Positions 53,117 through 61,742 of a stretch of 64,000 nt of DNA are shown here, in pieces. Below the pieces are notes generated by a model. The model was given only the letters and a program-made list of their open reading frames with translations, was not told where the DNA came from and did no database searches. This stretch comes from an uncultured Pseudomonadota bacterium. Lineage in GTDB: Bacteria; Pseudomonadota; Gammaproteobacteria; Methylococcales; Methylomonadaceae. The position numbers and the translations under genes are program-made. The stretch's first letter is position 1, and every line of letters begins with the position of its first letter. Where the stretch lies: contig CAISXF010000044.1 of NCBI GenBank assembly GCA_903889445.1, positions 23,868 to 87,867 on the forward strand, read 5' to 3'.

Positions 53117-54598
53117 ATGAAACAATCTTTACATTTACGGATGGGTCATCAATTATCGATGACTCCTCAGTTGCAACAAGCGATTAAACTGTTGCAAATG
53201 TCCACGTTAGATTTACAGCAAGAAATTCAACAGGCGTTAGAATCTAACATTATGTTAGAGCTGGAAGATGAATTCGATTCGTTTTCATCAGATGAACCGT
53301 TGCACGATAAAAAAAGCGACAACTTAGATTTAATGCACGGTAGCGAAGGTTCACAAACCGATATTCCTGACGATTTACCGATTGATACCTCGTGGGACGA
53401 TATTTACGAACCCGAACAAGATTTTGAAATTGCGCCCGATTACGAATTTGGTACGATTCAGGAAGTATCGAATTTTGACGGCGATTTTGAAAGTCAACGC
53501 ACGACAACATTGAGTTTGCAGGCGCATTTGTTGGAGCAATTAGATTTAGTTTCATTTTCAGAACGTGATTACGCGATTGCGATTGCGATGATTGATTCGA
53601 TTAACACGGAAGGTTATTTAATGACCGCTGTGGACGATATTTTTTACAGTTTGCGCGAACAATTGACCGATTTGGAATTAGATGAAGTTCACGCGGTTTT
53701 GCACCGTATTCAGTATTTTGATCCAGCGGGTGTGGCGGCGGTGGATTTGAGCGATTGTTTGCGTTTACAGTTGCAGCAATTGTCTGACGATACGCCACAC
53801 AAAGCAGACGCGCTGATTTTGGTGACGCGCCATTTAGATTTACTTGCCACGCACGAACAAAGTAAATTGGTGCGAAAATTGGCGGTGTCGGAAGAAGAAT
53901 TAGATGCGATTGTGGCGTTAATTCGGACGTTGGATCCCAAACCAGGCGAACAAATTCAAAGTACGCTTTCAGAATATGTGGTGCCGGATGTGTATGTGCG
54001 AAAAATCAATGACTGGTGGCGAGTCGAATTAAATCCAGAAATTGCGCCAAAATTGCGCGTGAATGAAATGTATGCGGGATTGATTAAAAAATCGGACAGC
54101 AGCAAAGACAATATCGTGATGAAAGAACATTTGCAGGAAGCGAAGTGGTTTATTAAAAGTTTGCACAGTCGTAACGATACATTATTGCGCGTGGCACGGT
54201 GTATTGTTGAAAAACAAACCGCGTTTTTTGAACACGGTTCGATTGCGATGAAATCGATGGTGTTGCGTGATGTTGCGGAAGAATTGGAATTACACGAATC
54301 GACCATCTCGCGCGTCACGACTCAAAAATATATGCACACGCCGAATGGCATTGTTGAATTTAAATACTTTTTTTCAAGTCACGTTTTAACGGATGGCGGA
54401 GGTGAATGTTCATCGACAGCGATTCGGGCGTTGATTAAAGAGTTAATCAGCAATGAAAATGTCACAAAGCCGCTGAGTGATAGTAAAATAGCGGAGTTTT
54501 TAAAAGCAAAGGGCATTAACGTTGCTCGTAGAACCGTGGCTAAATATCGTGAAGCGATGTTTATTTCCTCGTCCAGCCAACGTAAGCGTTTATTATAA
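53117..54598 (+). CDS. rpoN: RNA polymerase sigma-54 factor RpoN
   Basis: The protein has 493 residues. Region I is LHLRMGHQLSMTPQLQQAIKLLQ, followed by an acidic region II. The helix-turn-helix includes ELHESTISRVTTQKYMHTPNG, and the RpoN box ARRTVAKYRE lies at the end. It needs enhancer-binding activators and probably drives flagellar and nitrogen genes. The lptB-rpoN-hpf order is the gammaproteobacterial norm. Confidence 0.97.
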   Translation: MKQSLHLRMGHQLSMTPQLQQAIKLLQMSTLDLQQEIQQALESNIMLELEDEFDSFSSDEPLHDKKSDNLDLMHGSEGSQTDIPDDLPIDTSWDDIYEPEQDFEIAPDYEFGTIQEVSNFDGDFESQRTTTLSLQAHLLEQLDLVSFSERDYAIAIAMIDSINTEGYLMTAVDDIFYSLREQLTDLELDEVHAVLHRIQYFDPAGVAAVDLSDCLRLQLQQLSDDTPHKADALILVTRHLDLLATHEQSKLVRKLAVSEEELDAIVALIRTLDPKPGEQIQSTLSEYVVPDVYVRKINDWWRVELNPEIAPKLRVNEMYAGLIKKSDSSKDNIVMKEHLQEAKWFIKSLHSRNDTLLRVARCIVEKQTAFFEHGSIAMKSMVLRDVAEELELHESTISRVTTQKYMHTPNGIVEFKYFFSSHVLTDGGGECSSTAIRALIKELISNENVTKPLSDSKIAEFLKAKGINVARRTVAKYREAMFISSSSQRKRLL

Positions 54599-54658
54599 AA
54601 ACAAAAACGCGCGTTGTTATTTTCATTTTTACGTTTCATTTTTTACAAGGGATTAGTT

Positions 54659-54946
54659 ATGCAAGTCATTATTAGCGGTCATCATTTAGAAATCACTGAC
54701 GCTTTAAAAGCGCACACGGAAGAAAAATTCGCAAAATTAGCGCGTCATTTCGACAAAGTGACAGACGTTCACGTTATTTTAAGCGTGGAAAAATTGGTAC
54801 AAAAAGCGGAAGCGACGTTGCATTTTTCTGGTACGAAATTTTTTGCAGAAGATCATCAAGAAGATATGTATGTGGCGATTGACGAATTAGTGACGAAATT
54901 AGATCGTCAAATTCTGAAACACAAAGAAAAACACGCATCTCATTAA
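54659..54946 (+). CDS. hpf: Ribosome hibernation promoting factor HPF (short form)
   Basis: The ATG at 54659 follows an AAGGGA site and gives 95 residues, the length of short HPF/YfiA-type proteins. The sequence QVIISGHHLEITDALKAHTEEKFAKLARHFDKVTDVHVIL is split by the conserved positions of the family. It stabilises 100S ribosome dimers in stationary phase. A clear terminator follows at 55004. Confidence 0.95.
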   Translation: MQVIISGHHLEITDALKAHTEEKFAKLARHFDKVTDVHVILSVEKLVQKAEATLHFSGTKFFAEDHQEDMYVAIDELVTKLDRQILKHKEKHASH

Positions 54947-55003
54947 GACCTAAATTCAAGGTAAAAAGTTTTGAGCCTTGAATGGATGAATTAAAAAAGG
55001 TGG

Positions 55004-55028
55004 GCGCGAATTTATTCGCGCTTTTTTT
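55004..55028 (+). terminator. Rho-independent terminator after hpf
   Basis: GCGCGAA and TTCGCGC form a perfect 7-bp stem with a TTTA loop, directly followed by seven T. It closes the kdsD-hpf transcription unit. Confidence 0.85.
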
Positions 55029-55052
55029 ATTGCACAAAAAGGTAAAAATACG

Positions 55053-57317
55053 ATGCGGTTGTTATTACTCGGAACGGCAGGCTGCCATTTGTGCGAAGAC
55101 GCGCAACGACTTTTGGACGATTTAAACATTGTCGCTGAAACGGTTGATATTGCTGAGCATGATGAATGGCAAACACAATTTGCCGTGCTAATTCCCGTTT
55201 TGTATCATGTCGAAACGCGCCGTTATTTGAATTGGCGTTTTGATGCACCTGCCTTACTTTCTTTTATTGAATCATTAAAAATGAAAAATCCATTATTAAA
55301 TCAAACTGATTTGCCGCATTTTAGCCAAATCAAACCCGAACACATTGAATCTGCGATTGACGAATTATTGGCGAATGCCCGAAAAGCCGTGGCGGATTCA
55401 TTGAGCGCAAACACAATTTATACTTGGGCAAATTTAATCGAACCGATTGAAACTGCCGAAGACCGTTTAAGTAAAGCGTGGTCGCCCGTCAGTCATTTAA
55501 ATGCGGTGATGAATAATGACGAATTGCGTGATGCGTACAATGCCTGTTTGCCGAAATTGAGCGATTACGCCACCGAAATGGGTCAAAACGAAACGCTGTT
55601 TCACGCTTACGAATCGATTGTTTCCGGCGAAACGTTTGCGACATTATCGAAAGCGCAGCAAAAAGTGATTACCAATGCGTTGCGAGATTTTCAATTATCG
55701 GGCGTGGCGTTGCCGGTCGAACAAAAACACCGTTACAAAGAAATTTCGCAACAACTCAGTTCGTTAACCAGCCGTTATGAAGAAAATGTTTTAGATTCGA
55801 CCAATGCGTGGACGAAGTTAATTACCAACGTGAACGAATTGGCGGGTTTGCCCGAAACCGCGTTGGCACAAGCGAAACAAAGTGCTGGTGAGGCGGATGG
55901 CTGGTTAATCACGTTGCAATTTCCGTCCTATTTGGCAGTGATGACGTATGCCGATAATCGCGAATTGCGCCGCGAACATTACACCGCGTTTGCCACTCGC
56001 GCCACGACTGCCGATTTTGATAACACCGAAATCATGGAACAAATTCTCGCGTTGCGTCACGAAGAAGCGAAATTACTGAACTTTGAAAATTACGCGGATT
56101 TGTCATTAGCAACCAAAATGGCGAATTCGACCGATGAAGTGATTTCATTTTTGGAAGATTTAGCTGAAAAATCGTTGCCACAAGCACGTCAAGATTTTGC
56201 AGATTTACAGCAATTTGCGCGTGAAAATGTCGGCATTGAAACCGTGCAAGCGTGGGACGTGAGTTATTTATCTGAAAAAATGCGCCAGCAACATTACCAA
56301 TTGTCGCAAGAAGAAGTAAAAAGTTATTTTCCGGTGCCGCACGTTTTGAAAGGGTTATTTGAAATTGTGCAACGTTTGTACGGTTTGCAAATTACAGAAT
56401 TGAACGATTTTGACCGCTGGCATGAATCGGTACAATTGTTTGAAATTTGCGATTCGACTGGACAAAAACGCGGACGTTTTTATTTGGATTTATTCGCTCG
56501 AACCAAGAAACGCGGTGGCGCGTGGATGGACGATTGCATGGGACGACGCAAATTGGACGCTGAAACTGTACAAACGCCCGTCGCGTATTTGGTGTGTAAT
56601 TTTACGCCGCCCACCGCAGACACGCCGTCGTTGTTGACGCATGACGATGTGACGACATTGTTTCACGAATTCGGACACGGTTTGCATCACGTTTTGACGC
56701 AAGTGGATTATTTGGGTGTGTCGGGAATCAGCGGCGTGGCCTGGGATGCGGTTGAATTGCCGAGCCAATTTATGGAAAATTGGTGTTGGGAAAAAGACGC
56801 TCTGGCGTTAATTTCTGCCCATTATCAAACGGGTGAAGCGTTGCCTGAAACGTTATTTGCAAAAATGCTCGCGGCGAAAAACTTTCAAGCGGGCATGACA
56901 ATGGTGCGGCAATTGGAATTCAGTTTGTTCGATTTTCACATTCACCGCGATTTTGAGCCGCAAAAAGGCGGACGCATTTACGAAATTTTGAATACGATTC
57001 GAGCAAAAATTGCGGTGTTACCGATTCCAGAATTCAACCGTTTCGCACACAGTTTTTCGCATATTTTCGCGGGCGGTTACGCAGCGGGATATTACAGTTA
57101 TAAATGGGCGGAAGTGTTGTCGAGCGATGCGTTTTCATTGTTTGAAGAAAAAGGGATTTTCGACGCTGAAACTGGCAAAGCCTTTTTGACCAACATTCTG
57201 GAACAAGGCGGCAGCGACGAAGCGATGGAATTATTCAAAAACTTCCGTGGACGCGAACCTTTGTGTGACGCACTGTTGCGACATAATGGAATCCAAGTAA
57301 ATGACGACAACCGCTAA
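55053..57317 (+). CDS. prlC: Fusion of a glutaredoxin-like (DUF836) domain with oligopeptidase A
   Basis: The protein has 754 residues. Residues 1-75 are a DUF836 glutaredoxin-like domain with TAGCHLCEDAQRLLDDL and IPVLYHVETRRYLNWRFD. From Met77 (MKNPLLNQTDLPHFSQIKPEHIE) the sequence is a full-length M3 metallopeptidase of the oligopeptidase A type, with zinc site TLFHEFGHGLHH and GVAWDAVELPSQFMENW. No stop separates the two parts. Oligopeptidase A clears peptides and signal-peptide fragments in the cytoplasm. The two parts may be a true fusion or two products from one frame. The end overlaps ispD by 17 bases. Confidence 0.9.
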   Translation: MRLLLLGTAGCHLCEDAQRLLDDLNIVAETVDIAEHDEWQTQFAVLIPVLYHVETRRYLNWRFDAPALLSFIESLKMKNPLLNQTDLPHFSQIKPEHIESAIDELLANARKAVADSLSANTIYTWANLIEPIETAEDRLSKAWSPVSHLNAVMNNDELRDAYNACLPKLSDYATEMGQNETLFHAYESIVSGETFATLSKAQQKVITNALRDFQLSGVALPVEQKHRYKEISQQLSSLTSRYEENVLDSTNAWTKLITNVNELAGLPETALAQAKQSAGEADGWLITLQFPSYLAVMTYADNRELRREHYTAFATRATTADFDNTEIMEQILALRHEEAKLLNFENYADLSLATKMANSTDEVISFLEDLAEKSLPQARQDFADLQQFARENVGIETVQAWDVSYLSEKMRQQHYQLSQEEVKSYFPVPHVLKGLFEIVQRLYGLQITELNDFDRWHESVQLFEICDSTGQKRGRFYLDLFARTKKRGGAWMDDCMGRRKLDAETVQTPVAYLVCNFTPPTADTPSLLTHDDVTTLFHEFGHGLHHVLTQVDYLGVSGISGVAWDAVELPSQFMENWCWEKDALALISAHYQTGEALPETLFAKMLAAKNFQAGMTMVRQLEFSLFDFHIHRDFEPQKGGRIYEILNTIRAKIAVLPIPEFNRFAHSFSHIFAGGYAAGYYSYKWAEVLSSDAFSLFEEKGIFDAETGKAFLTNILEQGGSDEAMELFKNFRGREPLCDALLRHNGIQVNDDNR

Positions 57318-57999
57318 ATTTTGGGGAGTTGTTCCAGCGGCGGGCGTGGGCAAACGCATGAATGCCAATCGCCCGAAGCAATATCTTTTGCTTTCAGAAA
57401 CGCAAACCGTCCTCGAACACACGTTGACGCGTTTAATCGACGCGCAAGTTTTTGAAAAAATCGTCGTGGCGATTTCAGATGGCGATGCGTATTGGGATGA
57501 TTTACTGATTTCAAAACACGAGAAAATCACTCGAGCAAACGGTGGCAAAGAACGTGCTGATTCGGTTTTAAATGCGTTGGCGGCGATTCAAAATCAAGCG
57601 AATTTAAAGGATTGGGTTTTGGTTCATGATGCCGCGCGTCCGTGCATTACGTCGCACGATATTCACAATTTAATTGCCGAATTGCGCGACGATGAAATGG
57701 GTGGAATTTTGGCGTTGTCGTCGCACGATACTCTGAAAGACGTGGACGACAATCAAATCGTTAGCACGCTAAATCGCAATCGAATTTGGCGAGCCTTAAC
57801 GCCACAAATGTTTCGTTATGGCGCGTTGAAATCAGCATTAGAATTCACGCAAGGCAACGCGGAAATTACCGACGAAGCCAGCGCGTTAGAAGCGCAGGGA
57901 TTTTCACCAAAAATTGTCGAAGGGCGTTCAGACAACATTAAAATTACACTCCCTGAAGATTTGGCGTTAGCGCAATTTTATTTAGTACAACAAAGATAA
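57301..57999 (+). CDS. ispD: 2-C-methyl-D-erythritol 4-phosphate cytidylyltransferase IspD
   Basis: The protein has 232 residues. The nucleotide-binding start is VVPAAGVGKRMNANRPKQYL, and the catalytic region includes VLVHDAARPCIT. LTPQMFRYGAL and DNIKITLPEDLALA complete the family pattern. It is the third step of the MEP isoprenoid pathway. ispF is not next to it; the following gene is a small exported protein. Confidence 0.96.
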   Translation: MTTTAKFWGVVPAAGVGKRMNANRPKQYLLLSETQTVLEHTLTRLIDAQVFEKIVVAISDGDAYWDDLLISKHEKITRANGGKERADSVLNALAAIQNQANLKDWVLVHDAARPCITSHDIHNLIAELRDDEMGGILALSSHDTLKDVDDNQIVSTLNRNRIWRALTPQMFRYGALKSALEFTQGNAEITDEASALEAQGFSPKIVEGRSDNIKITLPEDLALAQFYLVQQR

Positions 58000-58063
58000 A
58001 CATTTAACGAATTTACGGCTACACTTAGCCGACCATTTACTAACTATTTAAAAAGAGGTGATT

Positions 58064-58309
58064 ATGTTGAATTTCAAATCAAAAAAAATGACATTGCCAT
58101 TATGTCTTTGTGTCATGTCGCTGTTGTTATCACCTGCCTTAACACAGGCAGCGTCAGAAACAGGTAGCATCGCGGCGAATCAAGCCGCAGATCAAAAAGC
58201 GGCATTGGCGAAAAAAGCGGCTGATAGACAAAAAGCTGCCGAAGAAAAACAAAAAGCTGCCGAAGCACAAGCGGCTGAACCACAAAAAGAAAAAACCGCT
58301 GAAAAATAA
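58064..58309 (+). CDS. Small exported Ala/Lys/Glu-rich protein
   Basis: The ATG at 58064 follows AGAGGTG and gives 81 residues. A signal peptide ends TQAAS; the remaining 50 residues are almost only Ala, Lys, Glu, Gln and Asp in KAAE-type repeats, predicted to form one long helix. I do not recognise a family. It has its own terminator at 58402, so it is a monocistronic unit between ispD and gatA. Confidence 0.72.
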   Translation: MLNFKSKKMTLPLCLCVMSLLLSPALTQAASETGSIAANQAADQKAALAKKAADRQKAAEEKQKAAEAQAAEPQKEKTAEK

Positions 58310-58401
58310 TTGGTGAGCTTTGCGGAATTCTGTTGGAACCGTTTCATCGTAACAACAGAATTTTACAATTTCCACGAAAAAGCCTGCATCAATAAAACAA
58401 T

Positions 58402-58435
58402 AACCGCCTTTAGCGTCAAGCAGGGCGGTTTTTTT
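58402..58435 (+). terminator. Rho-independent terminator after the small exported protein gene
   Basis: AACCGCC and GGCGGTT form a 7-bp stem with a 15-base loop and run straight into seven T. It separates the small gene from gatA. Confidence 0.75.
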
Positions 58436-58513
58436 ATTAACGGTTTAATTCAACAAATTCACGCTAAAAACGGTAAAATTCCGTATCTTTCAAACTTAGG
58501 AAATCTCAATTTT

Positions 58514-59959
58514 ATGCACAACAAAACCATTACCGAACTCGCGCAAAGTTTACGCGCCAAAGAATTTTCCAGCGTTGAACTGACGCAGCATTTTTTGAAT
58601 CGCGTCAATCAACACGCTGATTTGAATGCGTTTATTACCGTGACGGAAGATTTGGCGTTGCAAGCCGCACAAGCTGCGGACGCTCGAATTGCCGCCGGAA
58701 ATGCTGAATTATTAACGGGCATTCCGATGGCGCACAAAGATATTTTTTGCACACAAGATGTGAAAACAACGTGCGGTTCAAAAATGTTGGATAACTTTAT
58801 CGCGCCCTACAATGCAACGATTGTTGAAAAATTAAACGCGGTTGGCGCGGTAAATTTGGGCAAATTAAACATGGACGAATTCGCAATGGGTTCGTCGAAC
58901 GAAACCAGTTTTTATGGTGCGGTGAAAAATCCGTGGAATAAAAATGCGGTTTCAGGCGGTTCGTCGGGCGGTTCAGCCGCTGCCGTCGCGGCACAACTCG
59001 CAGTTTGTACAACTGGCTCCGATACGGGCGGTTCGATTCGTCAACCCGCCGCATTTTGTGGCATCACGGGAATCAAACCCACTTACGGACGGGTTTCACG
59101 TTACGGCATGATTGCCTACGCATCGAGTTTGGATCAAGGCGGTTCGATGGCGCGAAGTGCCGAAGATTGCGCGATTTTGTTGCAAGCGATGGCGGGTTTT
59201 GATGCCAAAGATTCCACCAGCGTTGATGTTTCAGTTCCTGATTATTGCGCGGATTTAAACAAACCGCTGGCAGGTTTAAAAATCGGTTTGCCGAAAGAAT
59301 TTTTTACGGCTGATTTAAATGCTGATATGGCGGCAACGTTAGAAACGGCGATTAACGAATACAAAAAATTGGGCGCAGAAATCAAAGACGTTTCCATGCC
59401 GAATTTGAAATATGCCATTCCCGCGTATTACGTTATTGCATCAGCAGAATGTTCGTCGAATTTGTCCCGTTTTGATGGCGTGCGTTTTGGTTATCGCTGT
59501 GAAAATCCGGCAGATTTGAACGATTTGTACACTCGTTCACGCGGCGAAGCGTTTGGCAAAGAAGTGAAACGTCGAATTTTGATGGGAACTTACGCGCTTT
59601 CAGCGGGTTATTACGATGCGTATTATTTGAAAGCTCAACAAGTTCGCCGTTTGATTAGCGACGATTTTAAAAATGCCTTGAACGAAGTCGATGTGATTTT
59701 CAGTCCCGTTACGCCTACGCCTGCGTTTAATATCGGTGAAAAAATCGCCAATCCAATTGAAATGTATTTGGCGGATATTTACACGATTGCGATTAACTTG
59801 GCGGGATTGCCTGCAATGTCGATTCCAGCTGGATTTATCAACGGTTTGCCTGTTGGTTTGCAAGTGATTGGCAATTATTTTGACGAGGCGCGTTTGTTGA
59901 ACGTCGCGCACGCTTATCAAAACGTTACCGATTGGCATAAACAATCGCCTTCGCTTTAA
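58514..59959 (+). CDS. gatA: Asp-tRNA(Asn)/Glu-tRNA(Gln) amidotransferase subunit A
   Basis: The ATG at 58514 gives 481 residues, the usual GatA length; the open frame upstream crosses a terminator and is not coding. The amidase triad is Lys in PMAHKDIF, Ser in [14 protein letters not shown], and the nucleophile Ser in [14 protein letters not shown]. It releases ammonia from glutamine for GatB. No gatC lies upstream, unlike in the common gatCAB order. Confidence 0.96.
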   Translation: MHNKTITELAQSLRAKEFSSVELTQHFLNRVNQHADLNAFITVTEDLALQAAQAADARIAAGNAELLTGIPMAHKDIFCTQDVKTTCGSKMLDNFIAPYNATIVEKLNAVGAVNLGKLNMDEFAMGSSNETSFYGAVKNPWNKNAVSGGSSGGSAAAVAAQLAVCTTGSDTGGSIRQPAAFCGITGIKPTYGRVSRYGMIAYASSLDQGGSMARSAEDCAILLQAMAGFDAKDSTSVDVSVPDYCADLNKPLAGLKIGLPKEFFTADLNADMAATLETAINEYKKLGAEIKDVSMPNLKYAIPAYYVIASAECSSNLSRFDGVRFGYRCENPADLNDLYTRSRGEAFGKEVKRRILMGTYALSAGYYDAYYLKAQQVRRLISDDFKNALNEVDVIFSPVTPTPAFNIGEKIANPIEMYLADIYTIAINLAGLPAMSIPAGFINGLPVGLQVIGNYFDEARLLNVAHAYQNVTDWHKQSPSL

Positions 59960-59973
59960 TTCAAAGGAACAAA

Positions 59974-61410
59974 ATGAACACACAATGGGAAGTCGTGATT
60001 GGTTTAGAAATTCACGCACAATTAGCTACAAAATCTAAAATTTTCTCTGGCGCGGCAACCGCTTACGGCGCAGAACCGAACACGCAAGCCTGCGTTATTT
60101 CATTGGGAATGCCTGGCGTTTTACCTGTTTTGAACGAAGATGCAGTGCGAAAAGCGGTTGTTTTTGGCATGGCGATTGAGGCAGAAATTGCGCCGTATTC
60201 GGTATTCGCTCGCAAAAATTATTTTTATCCTGATTTGCCAAAAGGCTACCAAATTAGCCAATTTGAATTACCGATTGTTGGCAACGGGCATTTAGATATT
60301 GAAGTCGATGGCGAAACGAAACGCATCGGAGTCACGCGAGCGCATTTAGAAGAAGACGCGGGCAAATCATTACACGAAAACTTTCACGGTTCGACGGGCA
60401 TTGATTTAAATCGTGCGGGAACACCACTTTTGGAAATCGTGTCCGAACCCGATATGCGTTCAGCGAAAGAAGCCGTTGCGTATATGCGAAAAATTCACGA
60501 TTTAGTGCGCTATTTAAAAATCTGCGACGGCAACATGCAAGAAGGTTCATTCCGTTGCGATGCCAACGTTTCCGTGCGTCCGAAAGGTCAAATCGAATTC
60601 GGAACTCGCGCTGAAATCAAAAATATCAATTCATTTAAATTCGTCGAAAAAGCGATTAACCACGAAGTCGAACGCCAAATCGAAGTGATTGAAAACGGCG
60701 GGCGCGTCGTGCAAGAAACCCGTTTGTACGATTCCGACAAAGACGAAACGCGCTCAATGCGTAGCAAAGAAGAAGCGAACGATTACCGCTATTTCCCCGA
60801 CCCCGATTTGTTGCCCGTTTTCGTGAGTGACGAACTAAAAGCGGAACTCAAAGCTGCGTTGCCCGAATTACCCGAAGCGAAACTTTTACGCTTCAAAACG
60901 GATTACAAATTAAACGATGAAAGCGCGACGATTTTAACTAGCTCGCGTGATATGGCGGATTATTTTGAAAATGTAGTGAAAATTTCGGGTTGCGAAAGCG
61001 CGATTTGTGCAAATTGGATTACGGGCGAATTATCAGCTGCATTAAATCGCGCTGATTTGGAAATTTCAGCATCACCGATTAACACGGAACGTTTTGCGGG
61101 TTTGGTGGCGCGAATTGCTGACGATACGATTTCAGGCAAAATTGGCAAACAAGTCTTTGAGTTTTTGTGGAACGGTTCAGAATCCGCCGACGAAATTATT
61201 GAAGCGCAAGGCTTGAGACAAATCACCGACACGGGCGCGATTGAAGAGATTATCGACACGATTTTGGCGACAAACGAAAAGCAAGCGGAACAATATCGTG
61301 GCGGCAATGAAAAAATGTTTGGTTTCTTCGTCGGGCAAGTCATGAAAGCCATGCAAGGCAAAGGCAATCCCGCTGAAATCAATAAAATTTTGAAAGCAAA
61401 ATTGGCGTAA
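59974..61410 (+). CDS. gatB: Asp-tRNA(Asn)/Glu-tRNA(Gln) amidotransferase subunit B
   Basis: The protein has 478 residues with an AGGAA site. Family features are [45 protein letters not shown] and the C-terminal YqeY-like tRNA-binding domain. It phosphorylates and amidates mischarged tRNA. It follows gatA by 14 bases. Confidence 0.97.
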   Translation: MNTQWEVVIGLEIHAQLATKSKIFSGAATAYGAEPNTQACVISLGMPGVLPVLNEDAVRKAVVFGMAIEAEIAPYSVFARKNYFYPDLPKGYQISQFELPIVGNGHLDIEVDGETKRIGVTRAHLEEDAGKSLHENFHGSTGIDLNRAGTPLLEIVSEPDMRSAKEAVAYMRKIHDLVRYLKICDGNMQEGSFRCDANVSVRPKGQIEFGTRAEIKNINSFKFVEKAINHEVERQIEVIENGGRVVQETRLYDSDKDETRSMRSKEEANDYRYFPDPDLLPVFVSDELKAELKAALPELPEAKLLRFKTDYKLNDESATILTSSRDMADYFENVVKISGCESAICANWITGELSAALNRADLEISASPINTERFAGLVARIADDTISGKIGKQVFEFLWNGSESADEIIEAQGLRQITDTGAIEEIIDTILATNEKQAEQYRGGNEKMFGFFVGQVMKAMQGKGNPAEINKILKAKLA

Positions 61411-61444
61411 AAATCTTAAACCAGTGTGTTATAGTCACGCTTAA

Positions 61445-61459
61445 TGAGAATGGTTATTG
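61445..61459. promoter_or_regulatory. Candidate Fur box upstream of feoAB
   Basis: TGAGAATGGTTATTG matches the 7-1-7 Fur consensus TGATAATNATTATCA at about 10 of 14 positions. It lies 46 bases before the feoA start, where Fur repression of ferrous iron uptake would be expected. No strong -35/-10 pair was identified. Confidence 0.45.
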
Positions 61460-61505
61460 ATAAGTCACCATTCTGTTTTCGATTATTTACGTTGAGGCGC
61501 GTTCT

Positions 61506-61742
61506 ATGACAATTAGTTTAAACAATCTTGCCGTCGGCGACACAGGAAAAATCACTGGTTTCGATGCCGCTGGAAAGGCTTACCGCAAACGCTTATTGGC
61601 GATGGGTTTAACACGCGGCACGGAATTTAAAATCACTCGATTCGCGCCACTCGGCGACCCGATCGAAATAAAATTGCGCGGCTTTTCACTGACGTTACGA
61701 AAAGAAGAAGCTGCGTTCGTGTTGGCGGAATTAGTGAAATGA
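61506..61742 (+). CDS. feoA: Ferrous iron transport accessory protein FeoA
   Basis: The protein has 78 residues with an SH3-like fold: LAVGDTGKITGFDAAGKAYRKRLLAMGLTRGTEF is the family start, then IEIKLRGFSLTLRKEEAAFV. It is thought to regulate or support FeoB. It overlaps feoB by 4 bases. Confidence 0.93.
   Translation: MTISLNNLAVGDTGKITGFDAAGKAYRKRLLAMGLTRGTEFKITRFAPLGDPIEIKLRGFSLTLRKEEAAFVLAELVK

Noticed and set aside
58310..58513. N-terminal extension of gatA
   Set aside because: The open frame crosses a rho-independent terminator and shows no similarity to GatA before the ATG at 58514.
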